Source: Modestobacter altitudinis
GTDB taxonomy: Bacteria; Actinomycetota; Actinomycetes; Mycobacteriales; Geodermatophilaceae
NCBI RefSeq assembly: GCF_005930475.1
Contig: NZ_SJEW01000012.1
Location: forward strand, 1-64,000
Direction: 5' to 3'
Length of the DNA: 64,000 nt
The position numbers and the translations under genes were made by a program. Under the pieces are notes generated by a model. The model searched no databases. It was given only the letters and a program-made list of their open reading frames with translations, and was not told the DNA's origin. This document shows positions 8,650 through 16,453 of the stretch, piece by piece; within the stretch, counting starts at the first letter, position 1, and the number at the start of each line of letters is the position of its first letter.

Positions 8650-9102
8650 TCAGCGCTCCGGTGAGGCGAAGGCAACCTGGGCCCAGACATGCTTGCGGTC
8701 GCCGTCAACTTCCCACCCGTAGGCCGCGGACAGTCGTGCCACCAGATAGAGCCCCAGCCCGCCGTATGCGGGGTCCCGGCCGACGGCCAGTGCTGGTGGC
8801 TGGTCGGTCGCCGCGTCGCTGACGTCGAGCAGCCAGCCTGTGGGTGTGGTGCTGACGGCGACGTGAACCGGACTCTCGCCGTGGCGAAGGCCATTGGACA
8901 CCAGCTCCTCGAACACCAGGAGCATGTTCTCGATGGCGTCTTCCTGCGCCCGTTCTGGTCGGCTGCCGTCGTGCAGCGCGGCGCTCAGACCCCGGCGCTG
9001 GGCTGTCACTTCCACCGGGTTCGACGGCTCCCACCGCCACACGTTCGATGTGTCCAGCTCGGGCGCGGGCCGGCGATGTTGCGACCACATCGACCCGCTC
9101 AT
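8650..9102 (-). CDS. RsbW-like ATP-binding anti-sigma kinase
   Basis: About 150 residues of the GHKL/HATPase_c fold used by RsbW and SpoIIAB. The N-box reads VFEELVSNGLRHGE with the glutamate and asparagine needed for magnesium-ATP binding. The G2 box is GGLGLYLVARL. The G1 region, SDAATDQPP, is degenerate compared with the usual DxGxG. ATG 9102 has GGGGAG upstream; earlier in-frame codons translate to basic low-complexity sequence. With the tandem-STAS gene downstream and the SpoIIE phosphatase it forms a probable three-part partner-switching module. No sigma factor gene is in the window. Confidence 0.8.
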   Translation of the reverse strand: MSGSMWSQHRRPAPELDTSNVWRWEPSNPVEVTAQRRGLSAALHDGSRPERAQEDAIENMLLVFEELVSNGLRHGESPVHVAVSTTPTGWLLDVSDAATDQPPALAVGRDPAYGGLGLYLVARLSAAYGWEVDGDRKHVWAQVAFASPER

Positions 9103-9387
9103 CGGCCACGCTCCCCGTGCGCCGACGACGGTTCGGCACGTGGCTGCGTTCACGTGTTCGGGGTGGGTGGCTTTTCCTGCCCGATGAACCGGACGGACCC
9201 GCGCTGTTACAAGTCCGCCCACCACCGACGTCAGCCGCCCGCCGGCGACCTCAACCGGCCGCGCTACCAGTTGGCGCTTCGAGGGCACCGCATGGTCGGC
9301 GCCGGCTGAGCCAGTCGCCAACCCTGCCCCGCACCGGACGGTCCTCGACCGTTGACCAGATGGTCAGACGCGAACTGCCGCCGGCGG

Positions 9388-10079
9388 TCATTCTCGGCCG
9401 AGGAGCTGGCCGGTCTGGACCAGATGGTCGGCTACGTCCCGAAGCTCCACGTTGTTGCGCTGGGAGGCGTGGGTGAGCACGGTGAACGCCATGTCCGCGG
9501 TGACCTTGTGCCGCTCCATCAGGATCCCTTTGGCCTGCTCGATGGTCGACCGGGACTCCATGGCGCGGCGCATGTTCGCCGCGTCCTGGGCCGACTGGTG
9601 GCTGTGGCGGGCGTTGACGACAGCGACCGCGACGAAGTCGGCCAACTCCTCCCCGAGAGCCACGTCGTCCTCGTCGAAGGCGGCTGGCCGGGTGGCGTAG
9701 TGGTTGATCGCCCCGATGCTGGCGCCCTGGAAGGGGAGGGGGATCGACAGGCTGCTGTGCACTCCTCTGTCGACCGCCATGGCGGCGTAGTCGGACCACC
9801 GGGTTTCACTGCGCATGTCGGAGATGAGGAACACCAGGCGCGCACGGCCGGCATCCAGGCATGGGCCATGGCCCCGCTCGAACTGCAGCTCTTCGGAGTC
9901 TCTGGCCATCTGCCCGCGGTAGGCGGCGGTGTGGGGTTTCCCGCCGGAGATCAGCGTCACCGAGGCGGCTTCGGAGCGGGGATCGCCCGGCGGCCGAGCT
10001 CGGTGATCTCATCGAGGACATCAGCCAGGTCGCGGTCGACCAGGACGACGCGCGCGAGGGCTTCGTGCGCGGAGGTCAT
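9388..10079 (-). pseudogene. GAF-ANTAR protein gene with frameshift
   Basis: Start ATG 10079 encodes MTSAHEALARVVLVDRDLAD, matching the N-terminus of the 3781-4494 protein, but the frame ends at 9957 shortly after GRRAIP. The rest resumes in another frame at VTLISGGKP and continues through the GAF domain (RGHGPCLDAGRARLVFL) and the ANTAR domain (STIEQAKGILMERHKVTAD) to 9388. Comparison with the intact copy indicates loss of one base in the C-rich run near 9975-9982. The remainder is well conserved, so the lesion is recent or a sequencing error. If real, translation could restart only with loss of the first 45 or so residues. Confidence 0.85.
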
Positions 10080-10481
10080 CGGACACGACCGACACCCTTC
10101 CCTTCCCATGGGTTCGTGTCGACCACGGGCGGGCGGTGGTGCCTGCAGGCGCCAGGCCCGACGGACGCGCCTTTCCCATCTGGGGAAGCACTGAGCGGCT
10201 GCGGCGGCGGGCCAGTCGACTGATAGGTCAAGAGGGGGTGCTCGCATTCATCAACGGCTCGGCGGACGTCGGAACGGCTCGGGGGTCCCCGCGTCGCTGC
10301 GGTCACCGGCAGCTGACTGTTGCGCCTTTGTCCCTGGGGGGCCTGTGCGGCCGCCGATCGAAAGGCTGGTGGCCTGGGCGGTGTGCGGCGTCACTGGCGC
10401 TGGCTGGTCACTGGGATCGCTGATGGTGCCACTTCGTCGCCGCTGGGCCTCGCCGGACTCCGGACCGAGCGCCGGTGTCCC
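10080..10481. other. Gap, no supportable gene
   Basis: A stretch of about 400 bp between the divided GAF-ANTAR gene and the Crp/Fnr gene, both on the minus strand. It contains the promoter region of the former and the downstream region of the latter. Open frames have low-complexity translations. No clear hairpin terminator or repeat was found. Confidence 0.35.
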
Positions 10482-11198
10482 TCACCTGCTTGCCATCGCC
10501 TTGTCGGTGGCTTCGCGGATGACGTCGTAGCAGTCGCAGGCGCTCGAGCGCAGGCGCTGGGGTTCGGTGATGGTGATGCTGCCGCGGGTGTAGGTGATGG
10601 CGCCGTCGTCGGCCAGGGCTTGGGCGACCTCGCCCACGGAGGTGCGGCGGACGGCGAGCATCTGGGCGAGGAACTGCTGGGTGAGGGGGAAATTAGTTGC
10701 GTCCATGCGGTCTGCGGTCATCAGCAGCCAGCGGGCGGCGCGCTGGCGCACGGTGTGCACCCGGTTGCAGGCGGCGTTGCGGGACACCATCGTGAACAGC
10801 GCCTGAGCCGAGCGGCGGAGCATCGCGGTCAGCGGCCCATCGACGTCGGTGATGGCCGCGCGGAAGTCCTCGACGCTCATGGTGAGTGCGGAGCCGGCCA
10901 CCTGGACCTGGGATCGCTCGGTCGGGGTGTCCGTGCCGAGGAACACCGAGATTCCGACGATCCCCTCCCGCCCGATGGTGGCGGTCTCCACGACCTGGTC
11001 CCCGCCCAGGTCGGCGACGACGGACACCACACCGAGGAGGGGGAAGTAGACCGACTGGGCGGGCTGTCCCGCCTCGTGGAGGACGTCGCCGAGTTCGAGC
11101 GGCATCTGCGTCAGGTCGGGCAGGAGCGTGGTCAGGTCCTCGTCGGACAGACCGTCGAGGACGGCGTTGCGGCGGGCGGTGCTCAGAGCAGTTGCCAC
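10482..11198 (-). CDS. Crp/Fnr-family transcriptional regulator
   Basis: A 238-residue regulator. Residues about 10-130 form a cyclic-nucleotide-binding-like beta roll (GDVLHEAGQPAQSVYFPLLG, then TIGREGIVGISVFLG). Residues about 150-215 form the DNA-binding domain, with the recognition region LAQMLAVRRTSVGEVAQALA. The usual cAMP-contacting RxS motif is not evident, so another ligand or none is likely. GTG 11198, with GGAGA about 9 nt upstream, is preferred to the in-frame codon at 11258, which adds atypical residues. It diverges from the GAF-ANTAR gene at 11535, and the 336-bp gap may be shared regulatory DNA. Confidence 0.88.
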   Translation of the reverse strand: MATALSTARRNAVLDGLSDEDLTTLLPDLTQMPLELGDVLHEAGQPAQSVYFPLLGVVSVVADLGGDQVVETATIGREGIVGISVFLGTDTPTERSQVQVAGSALTMSVEDFRAAITDVDGPLTAMLRRSAQALFTMVSRNAACNRVHTVRQRAARWLLMTADRMDATNFPLTQQFLAQMLAVRRTSVGEVAQALADDGAITYTRGSITITEPQRLRSSACDCYDVIREATDKAMASR

Positions 11199-11534
11199 GG
11201 GTAGATCTCCGGTGTGTACCTGGTGCTGCGACCGTCGCGGCGAAGGGTAATTCCTCACCCGCGGTCAGGTGCTCGGGCGGAGACTTCCCGGTGAGGGGAT
11301 GGCCTCACCTTCCTCCGCCGTGTCAAGCCGACGTGGGAGTCCGCCGGGACGACGCCCGTCGGCAGCCGGCGTGGGGAGCGAAGTTCCACCCTTCCCAATG
11401 TCAGGTACCGTGCACAACAAGGGAGGCCTCAGGGTCAGTCGGCGTGGAGTGCTTCCCTCTCCCTCCCTTCCCTGGGGCGGACCGCCAACGGCCAGAACCC
11501 TCAGGGGCAGGTCGGGTTGGAAGGGCCAGCGTCC
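11199..11534. other. Divergent intergenic region with dyad
   Basis: A non-coding stretch between the divergent Crp/Fnr and GAF-ANTAR genes. It holds a 7-bp inverted repeat, GGTGAGG at 11290-11296 and CCTCACC at 11303-11309, around a 6-nt loop. This could be an operator or an RNA hairpin with a hexaloop, the class ANTAR proteins bind, but only one hairpin is seen and the loop GGATGG lacks the A at position 1 usually described, so I do not claim an ANTAR target. Confidence 0.3.
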
Positions 11535-12248
11535 GTGTCAGAACCCCGTGAAGGTCAGCGCCGCGAGGCGGCTCAGGCCGCATTGGACGAGCTCGCCTTG
11601 TTGATATTGGATGGGCAGTCCACCCAAACGGTGTTGCAGAAGGTCGTGGACCTGGTTGCGCGGGTGATGCCGGGAGTCTGGGACGTCTCGATGACGGTGG
11701 TGCGCAATGACCAGCCGACCACGGCGGCGTTCACAGGCCGGCGAGCGCAGGCGCTGGATGAGACGCAGCACCGGCAGGGGCGTGGCCCCTGCGTCGAGGC
11801 CGCGATCGGCGGACACGTCATCGAGATCAGCGATGGCCGGACCGAGACCCGGTGGCCGGACTACATGCCGGCTTTTCTGAACGCCGGTGCGCTCGGCTTG
11901 CTGGCAGTTCCGGTGCCGGCCGCGCAGCTGTCGGCCGGGCTCAACGTCTACGTCTCCGAGGTCGAGGCCTTCACCGAGGAGGACCGGCAGACGATCGCCC
12001 GGTTCGCCGACTTCGCCGCGGTCGCGCTCACCAACATCGACGCGCTTCAGGACGCCCGGGAACTGGCCGAGAACATGCGCAGCGCGATGGAGTTCCGGTC
12101 GGTCATCGAGCAGGCCAAGGGCATCCTGATCGAACGCCACAAACTCACCGCCGACCAGGCCTTCCGGTTGCTGGCCGAGGCTTCTCAGCGCGCCAACAGG
12201 AAGCTCCGCAACGTCGCTGAGGACTTGGTCCTCACCGGCGAACTCTGA
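11535..12248 (+). CDS. GAF-ANTAR antiterminator protein
   Basis: A 237-residue protein with a GAF domain (about 15-160; RQGRGPCVEAAIGGHVIEI) and a C-terminal ANTAR domain (SVIEQAKGILIERHKLTADQ, then LRNVAEDLVLTGEL). GTG 11535 is preceded by GGAAGGG at good spacing, preferred to the TTG 18 bp upstream. It differs clearly from the 3781 and 9388 pair, so it is a separate paralogue. It should act by sensing a signal through GAF and binding nascent RNA. It is followed by a second GAF-ANTAR gene 117 bp downstream on the same strand. Confidence 0.88.
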   Translation: MSEPREGQRREAAQAALDELALLILDGQSTQTVLQKVVDLVARVMPGVWDVSMTVVRNDQPTTAAFTGRRAQALDETQHRQGRGPCVEAAIGGHVIEISDGRTETRWPDYMPAFLNAGALGLLAVPVPAAQLSAGLNVYVSEVEAFTEEDRQTIARFADFAAVALTNIDALQDARELAENMRSAMEFRSVIEQAKGILIERHKLTADQAFRLLAEASQRANRKLRNVAEDLVLTGEL

Positions 12249-12365
12249 CGATCACGCCGATGACCACACCTAGGCCCGAGCCTGGGACCGCGTGCCGGAC
12301 ACGCCCCTGGGCCGGCTTGTGCATCCTCCACTGACAGCTGAAGGCACCACTGCGATGGGAAAGCC

Positions 12366-13136
12366 ATGACCCAGTCCACCGATCGCCCCGATGACCTTCC
12401 CTACGACGTCCCAGGTGCTCCGCCACTGGATCTGTCCGCGGCGCTGGCCCAGATGTCGGGGCTGATGCTGTCCCGGGAGACCGTCGACACCGCCCTGGAG
12501 CTGGTCACCAGCCTGGCCGCCACCACCACCGCCGGCACCCTGGGCGCCGCGGTCACCGTGGTCGACGAACACGGCAGACGTTCCAGGGCCGCCTCCAACC
12601 AGGCGGTGGAGCAGGCCGACACGCTGCAGTACGAGCTCGACGAGGGGCCGTGCCTGACCGCCTGGGCGACCCGCGAGCTGGTGCGCATCGATGACACCAC
12701 CACCGACGGCCGGTGGCCGCGCTGGAACACCGCCGTCCAGGCCTTGGGCGTGCGGTCGGTGCTCAGCGCGCCGCTGATCGTCGGCGGTGAGGCGATCGGG
12801 GCGATGAAGGTCTACTGCGAGCGTCCGATGAACTATGGGCCGCACGACGAGCACATCATGGGCCTGCTCGCCGAGCAGGCGGCCATCCTGCTGTCCAACA
12901 CCCAGAGCTTGCAGGAGGCTCGGCGGCTGAGCCGGGAGCTGACCGGGGCACTGGCCAGCCGGGACACCATCGCCCACGCTGTGGGCGTGCTGCTGGGTCG
13001 CGGGGCGGCCAGCGCGCACGAGGCCTTCGCGACGCTGGCCGATGCGGCGCGGCAGACCAATCGGCCGGTCGAGGAGATCGCGCGGGCTCTGCTCACCACG
13101 GTCCTCGCGCGCTCGACCGACTCCCAGCCGCGCTGA
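12366..13136 (+). CDS. GAF-ANTAR protein, divergent ANTAR domain
   Basis: A 256-residue protein with a GAF domain (about 35-180; LQYELDEGPCLTAWATREL and VRSVLSAPLIVGGEAIGAMK) and a C-terminal ANTAR-like region (SRDTIAHAVGVLLGRGAASA, then AFATLADAARQTNRPVEEIA). The ANTAR core differs from the usual IxQAKGxLMxR: the lysine and terminal basic region are altered, so RNA binding may be weakened or changed. It is followed 12 bp later by the small gene at 13149, suggesting one transcript. Confidence 0.85.
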   Translation: MTQSTDRPDDLPYDVPGAPPLDLSAALAQMSGLMLSRETVDTALELVTSLAATTTAGTLGAAVTVVDEHGRRSRAASNQAVEQADTLQYELDEGPCLTAWATRELVRIDDTTTDGRWPRWNTAVQALGVRSVLSAPLIVGGEAIGAMKVYCERPMNYGPHDEHIMGLLAEQAAILLSNTQSLQEARRLSRELTGALASRDTIAHAVGVLLGRGAASAHEAFATLADAARQTNRPVEEIARALLTTVLARSTDSQPR

Positions 13137-13148
13137 GACGGGCCCGTG

Positions 13149-13556
13149 ATGTCCACCGATGACCGGCATGTGTCCATGGAGGCCGCCCGAATCGGGTCGG
13201 GCCTGACCGTTCAGCAGCTGTGGCTGCGCTACGTGGCCCTCGGCGGGACCAGCGATGCCTTCGACATCGACGGCTACCTGCAGGGCCTCCTGCCCCTGGA
13301 CACCTTCCAGCAGGACGTGCTGGCCCAAACCGTCAACGAAGCGCTCGAGGAGTTCTCCCGCTCCCTGCGGGTGCCGCTCTCGGCGCCGAGTGCGGACGGC
13401 GCGGTGGACAGCGCCCTGTACGCCGTCATCGACCGGCTGCTCGCCGTCAGGCCGAGCGCCACCCGGCTGAGCGCACCGGACGCGGAAGTGACACCGCCCC
13501 GGGGCGAGGACCAGCCACCCGCTTCGCCGCCGCGATCACCGCCGAAGGCCAGCTGA
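13149..13556 (+). CDS. Small conserved actinobacterial protein
   Basis: A 135-residue protein with no named domain. The core LTVQQLWLRYVALGGTSDAF, followed by GYLQGLLPLDTFQQDVLAQT, resembles short proteins often encoded beside GAF-ANTAR genes in actinobacteria; this is recalled from family pattern, not searched. The C-terminus is proline-rich and probably disordered. ATG 13149 and the GTG at 13146 are both possible. It follows the GAF-ANTAR gene 12 bp downstream and likely shares its role, which is unknown. Confidence 0.6.
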   Translation: MSTDDRHVSMEAARIGSGLTVQQLWLRYVALGGTSDAFDIDGYLQGLLPLDTFQQDVLAQTVNEALEEFSRSLRVPLSAPSADGAVDSALYAVIDRLLAVRPSATRLSAPDAEVTPPRGEDQPPASPPRSPPKAS

Positions 13557-13856
13557 ATCGACATTCACAACCCACGACCATCGCGGGCTCGCGGTGGCCA
13601 CTGAGTGCGCCCGCGACCCCTGACCCTTGTTCGCGACATGAGCCGCCAGGACTCCTTGAGGAGGTCTGTGATGTCGCGCGAGGGAAGACGCGGCCGGACG
13701 TGTGCTCGGCAGCCGCACGTGGGGTGTGCACGGTTTGGGCCAACGCCTGCCGACAGGCCGCAGCACCACCCCGTCCCCCCGCGAGCGTGTCGAGGCCGCG
13801 GGGGCCTGAGACCGGTGCGATGGACGGGCCGAGAGCCTGCAGCCGCAGGGCGTCGG
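13557..13856. other. Gap, no supportable gene
   Basis: Three hundred bases between the small ANTAR-linked gene and the possible small minus-strand gene. I found no coding region, hairpin or repeat that can be defended. Confidence 0.3.
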
Positions 13857-14057
13857 TCAGGCCGGCATCCAGCTGAAAACCGGTCGCCAGCCGGCATCGG
13901 CCTCGCCCTCCAGGCAGAAGGTCGGGCGCATGACCGGATCACTTCGGTGGTCGTGGGCCACCGACAGGTGACGGCCGACGACCTGAGCGTCTTCGTCACT
14001 GACCGCCTCGAACACCTCAAGGGTCGTCTGCTCGCGGCTCAACCGATAGCGAGGCAC
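13857..14057 (-). CDS. Possible small protein, MPxYRxL type
   Basis: A 66-residue frame starting at GTG 14057 with PRYRLSREQTTLEVFEAVSD and a following alternation of acidic and hydrophobic residues. Short actinobacterial proteins with a similar opening (PRYR/F, a strand, then acidic DDEA/DEDA) are common but uncharacterised. The ribosome binding site is weak and there is no supporting neighbour, so this remains tentative. Confidence 0.35.
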   Translation of the reverse strand: MPRYRLSREQTTLEVFEAVSDEDAQVVGRHLSVAHDHRSDPVMRPTFCLEGEADAGWRPVFSWMPA

Positions 14058-14223
14058 GGCAGGCAACTTACGGCGTAACCAGGTGGGCGCCTATGCCTCC
14101 CTCGATTACGGTCAGGGAACTCGAGCGGCTCAGCGACTCGCGGCGCGCCGATGGTTCACCTATGTCGCGCTGGCGCGCGAACAGCCTCGTCAGCGGGTCG
14201 GCGGCCGTCTCGCTGCCAGCCGT

Positions 14224-14247
14224 GTCTCACTTCTGAGGAAGTGAGAC
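14224..14247. terminator. 10-bp perfect hairpin
   Basis: GTCTCACTTC at 14224-14233 is perfectly complementary to GAAGTGAGAC at 14238-14247, with a TGAG loop. There is no T-run after it on either strand. It may be a factor-independent terminator lacking the U-tract or a protein-binding palindrome in the right end of the element. Confidence 0.45.
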
Positions 14248-14763
14248 GGCCGAAGTGTCGGAGTCGTCGGTCAAGGGCGTCGCGACGGAGACGTAGCGGG
14301 ACCTGGGGCGGGAAGCGGCTCGTGCGCTGGCCGGCGCGGGCGCGACGTCACGATCGCGGCCCGAATCCAGTGGCCCTTGGCTGCCGCGCGAGGCCTGATG
14401 ATCCGCGCCGTGGGGACATCTCTTGGTCGGGGGCAGCGCCGAAGCCACGGGGTGTGGCGCTGTATCGCTTCCGCCGTGGCCTGAGCGGTGGGCGGCTGGC
14501 CGGGGAAGACCTCGGCCGCCGTCCACGGCTGTGTGTGGGCAACCATCCTCCGGAGCGGAGCTCGTGCAGCGCCGGCGTGTCTGGCTCGATCACGCGTGGA
14601 GCGCGCCGCCTGGCCGAAGGTCAGGCCCGCTCTGGTGTTCACCGACTGCGGTACCGGCGTCCGGTTGCCGTCTGTCGGATCGTGCACAGGGTTGCGGGCG
14701 GCGCGAAGCGTTGCCCGCCCATTTCGGTATCTGGATCGGCACGTCACAGCGGGTCGCCTTCGT

Positions 14764-14801
14764 TCGTGCCCGCTGCGTGCCCGTACAACGGGCACGCAGG
14801 G
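14764..14801. repeat. Candidate integrase arm-type sites (right)
   Basis: The exact second copy of the 23-bp sequence found at 511-533, again with two CGTGCCCG units. It is followed within 3 bp by the inverse ACGGGCACG, so this side also has a dyad. It lies about 105 bp inside the right boundary. Exact conservation at both ends of an otherwise decayed element supports a recombination role. Confidence 0.55.
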
Positions 14802-14892
14802 GGCAACGACGGTGACCCGCGGTCAGTCGTGGTCCCGCTTGACCTGCGGCCATATCGCCCCAGGCTGGTCAGGCTGCGTTGGGGATTGAACG

Positions 14893-14948
14893 TGAAAACC
14901 GCTATGGGGTCAAACCCATCGTGGGTTCGAATCCCACGCCCTCCGCTC
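14893..14948 (+). repeat. attR-like partial tRNA-Ser copy
   Basis: A 56-bp near-copy of 392-447, containing the 3' half of tRNA-Ser from the anticodon to past the acceptor stem. The 5' half of the tRNA is absent, so it is not a functional gene. It marks the right boundary of the element and is probably the original chromosomal 3' end displaced by integration. Confidence 0.9.
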
Positions 14949-15262
14949 CGACCAGTGGCTCGTGCGGGCCCGACGGGGCGCTGGGCCTCCTGTCGACGTG
15001 CCGTGACCCCGTCGCACCGGCCGAGGTGACCCTGGTCCTGACCCGAACCGTCCCGCGCCGGTGCCCGGCCTCCGGGTCGGGAGGAGGTCCTCGACACGCC
15101 GGCTGATGGGTCGACCGATGACTCCAGCCGGCCGTCGCAGTCGACCCTGTGTGCGCGACGCAGCAGGAATGGACCCTGACCGACCGGACGGAGCAGGCCA
15201 GGTCGTGGGTGACCGGCGGCACGAGGACGGCAGCCTGCCGGCCGCGAGGGGCGGGACCTGAC
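14949..15262. other. Gap, no supportable gene
   Basis: Chromosomal flank just outside the element. No gene or RNA feature is supported. The last part carries the promoter region and ribosome binding site of the YjbR-like gene. Confidence 0.35.
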
Positions 15263-15622
15263 ATGGCGGTGATCGAGGACGTCCGGCCGCTGGGCGCCGA
15301 ACTGGAGCGCTCGTACCAGGTGTACGTACGCGGCAGGCTGAAGTTCCGCGTCAGGCAGATCGTCTACGTGGCCTTCTCGCTGGACGAGAGCGTGATGGGC
15401 TTCGCGTTCCCCAAGGAGGAGCGGGAAGCGCTGGTCCGCAGCGAGCCGCACACGTTCCAACTGCCGGCGGCGTCGGACATGCGGTTCAACTGGGTCCACG
15501 CCGACCTCGCCGCGCTGGACCCGATCGAAGCCCGAGAGCTCGTCGTCGACGCGTGGCGCCTGGTCGTCCCGAAGAAGCTGTCGACCGCCTACGACCTCCT
15601 CCATCCCATGGACCCGGGCTGA
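15263..15622 (+). CDS. MmcQ/YjbR-family protein
   Basis: A 119-residue protein with the family pattern FSLDESVMGFAFPKEEREAL, then FNWVHADLAALDPIEARELV and a final WRLVVPKKL. YjbR-like proteins adopt a CyaY-like fold and are often annotated as DNA-binding, but their cellular role is not settled. ATG 15263 was preferred to the frame's first start because upstream residues do not fit the family. It is the first chromosomal gene after the integrative element. Confidence 0.8.
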   Translation: MAVIEDVRPLGAELERSYQVYVRGRLKFRVRQIVYVAFSLDESVMGFAFPKEEREALVRSEPHTFQLPAASDMRFNWVHADLAALDPIEARELVVDAWRLVVPKKLSTAYDLLHPMDPG

Positions 15623-15672
15623 AGCCCGGTCTCCGGACGATCGCGAGACCGCTCGGCGAGTCGCCAGCTTCT

Positions 15673-15735
15673 TCAACCCGCTGGTTGACCACAGCCTGGA
15701 GACAGAGCTAACCTCGTAGTCAACCGATGAGTTGA
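15673..15735 (+). promoter_or_regulatory. Promoter with two TCAAC dyads
   Basis: A -35-like TTGACC (15685-15690) and a -10-like TAACCT (15709-15714) are separated by 18 bp. Two inverted repeats flank them: TCAACC/GGTTGA at 15673-15688, overlapping the -35, and TCAAC/GTTGA at 15720-15735, just after the -10. Two similar dyads about 47 bp apart suggest a repressor that binds as paired dimers. The gene controlled would be the one starting at 15817. The regulator is unknown. Confidence 0.5.
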
Positions 15736-15816
15736 GGACGACCGGTGGACGCAGGTCGTCGTAGCTCCACCCGGTGTCCACGGCGCAGGCCGACCCGATC
15801 CGCGAAGGAACCTCAG

Positions 15817-16410
15817 ATGACATCCGCTCCCAGCAGTCCAGCCCGGCGACACGCCGACGACGCGGCCCGGTTCACCGAGTTGGTCGAGTCCGCCTCGGCC
15901 GGCGACTGGTCCCGACCCAGTCCGGTCGCAGGGTGGACGGCGCTCGACGTCGTGGAGCACCTGGTCGAGTGGTCCCGCGGCTTCCTCGGGGGTGCCGGGA
16001 TCCAGCTCCCGGCCCTGGACGTCGCGGCCGACCCGGTCGCCGCCTGGAAGCAGCACGTCGCCGACGTGCAGGCTGTCCTCGACGATCCCGCCGGTCGGGT
16101 GCTCAGCAACCCGCACACCGGCGACAAGCCGGTGGACGAGGCGATCGACCAGTTCTACACCGGCGACGTGTGGCTGCACTCCTGGGATCTCGCCGAGGCG
16201 CTCGGTCGAGAGCCCGACCTGGGGGAGGAGCGGTGCCGCGCCGCGCTGGCCGACATGGCGTCGATGGAGCAGCTCCTTCGCGACAGCGGGCAGTTCGGTC
16301 CCGCCGTGCCCGTCGACGACGACGCCTCCCCGCAGGACAGGCTCATGGCCTTCATCGGCCGCGACCCGGCCTGGCGACCCGGAGGCGGGTTGCCACGAGA
16401 GGCAGGGTGA
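15817..16410 (+). CDS. DinB/maleylpyruvate-isomerase-fold protein
   Basis: A 197-residue four-helix-bundle protein of the TIGR03086-like group. Family marks are WSRPSPVAGWTALDVVEHLV, with an early metal-ligand histidine, and FYTGDVWLHSWDLAEALG, with a later histidine. Related proteins use mycothiol and a divalent metal in thiol-transfer or isomerisation; the actual substrate here is unknown. GAAGGAA lies at good distance before ATG 15817. It is transcribed towards the NmrA-like gene. Confidence 0.8.
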   Translation: MTSAPSSPARRHADDAARFTELVESASAGDWSRPSPVAGWTALDVVEHLVEWSRGFLGGAGIQLPALDVAADPVAAWKQHVADVQAVLDDPAGRVLSNPHTGDKPVDEAIDQFYTGDVWLHSWDLAEALGREPDLGEERCRAALADMASMEQLLRDSGQFGPAVPVDDDASPQDRLMAFIGRDPAWRPGGGLPREAG

Positions 16411-16453
16411 GTCGGATCCTCCTCGGCTGCTGATCAGCGCAGCGCGTCACCGC

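Larger units (their letters stand above)
14058..14892. other. Right end of element, no supportable gene
   Basis: This 835-bp stretch next to the right boundary has long but low-complexity open frames in several phases and no recognisable protein. It contains the hairpin at 14224-14247 and the arm-type repeat at 14764-14786. It is best read as the non-coding right arm of the element or degraded genes. Confidence 0.4.
392..14948. mobile_element. Decayed tRNA-Ser integrative element
   Basis: The element is bounded by the 3' half of tRNA-Ser (392-447) and a second, partial copy of it (14893-14948). Immediately inside the tRNA-side boundary are a tyrosine integrase, an excisionase-like gene and a MobF-type relaxase, the usual order of actinobacterial integrative elements. 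The integrase has a frameshift and a nonsense codon, and the relaxase lacks its helicase part, so the element is probably immobile. No FtsK-like DNA-translocase gene or replication initiator is visible. The cargo consists of ANTAR, GAF, SpoIIE, STAS, RsbW-like and Crp/Fnr-type regulators. The boundaries are read directly from the sequence; loss of mobility is inferred. Confidence 0.88.

Noticed and set aside
11290-11309. ANTAR-type paired-hexaloop RNA target
   Set aside because: Only one hairpin is present and the hexaloop lacks the expected adenine at position 1.
14151-15029. 292-codon plus-strand frame across the right end of the element
   Set aside because: Composition is arginine- and proline-rich with no domain, and it runs through the tRNA fragment, so it is not a gene.
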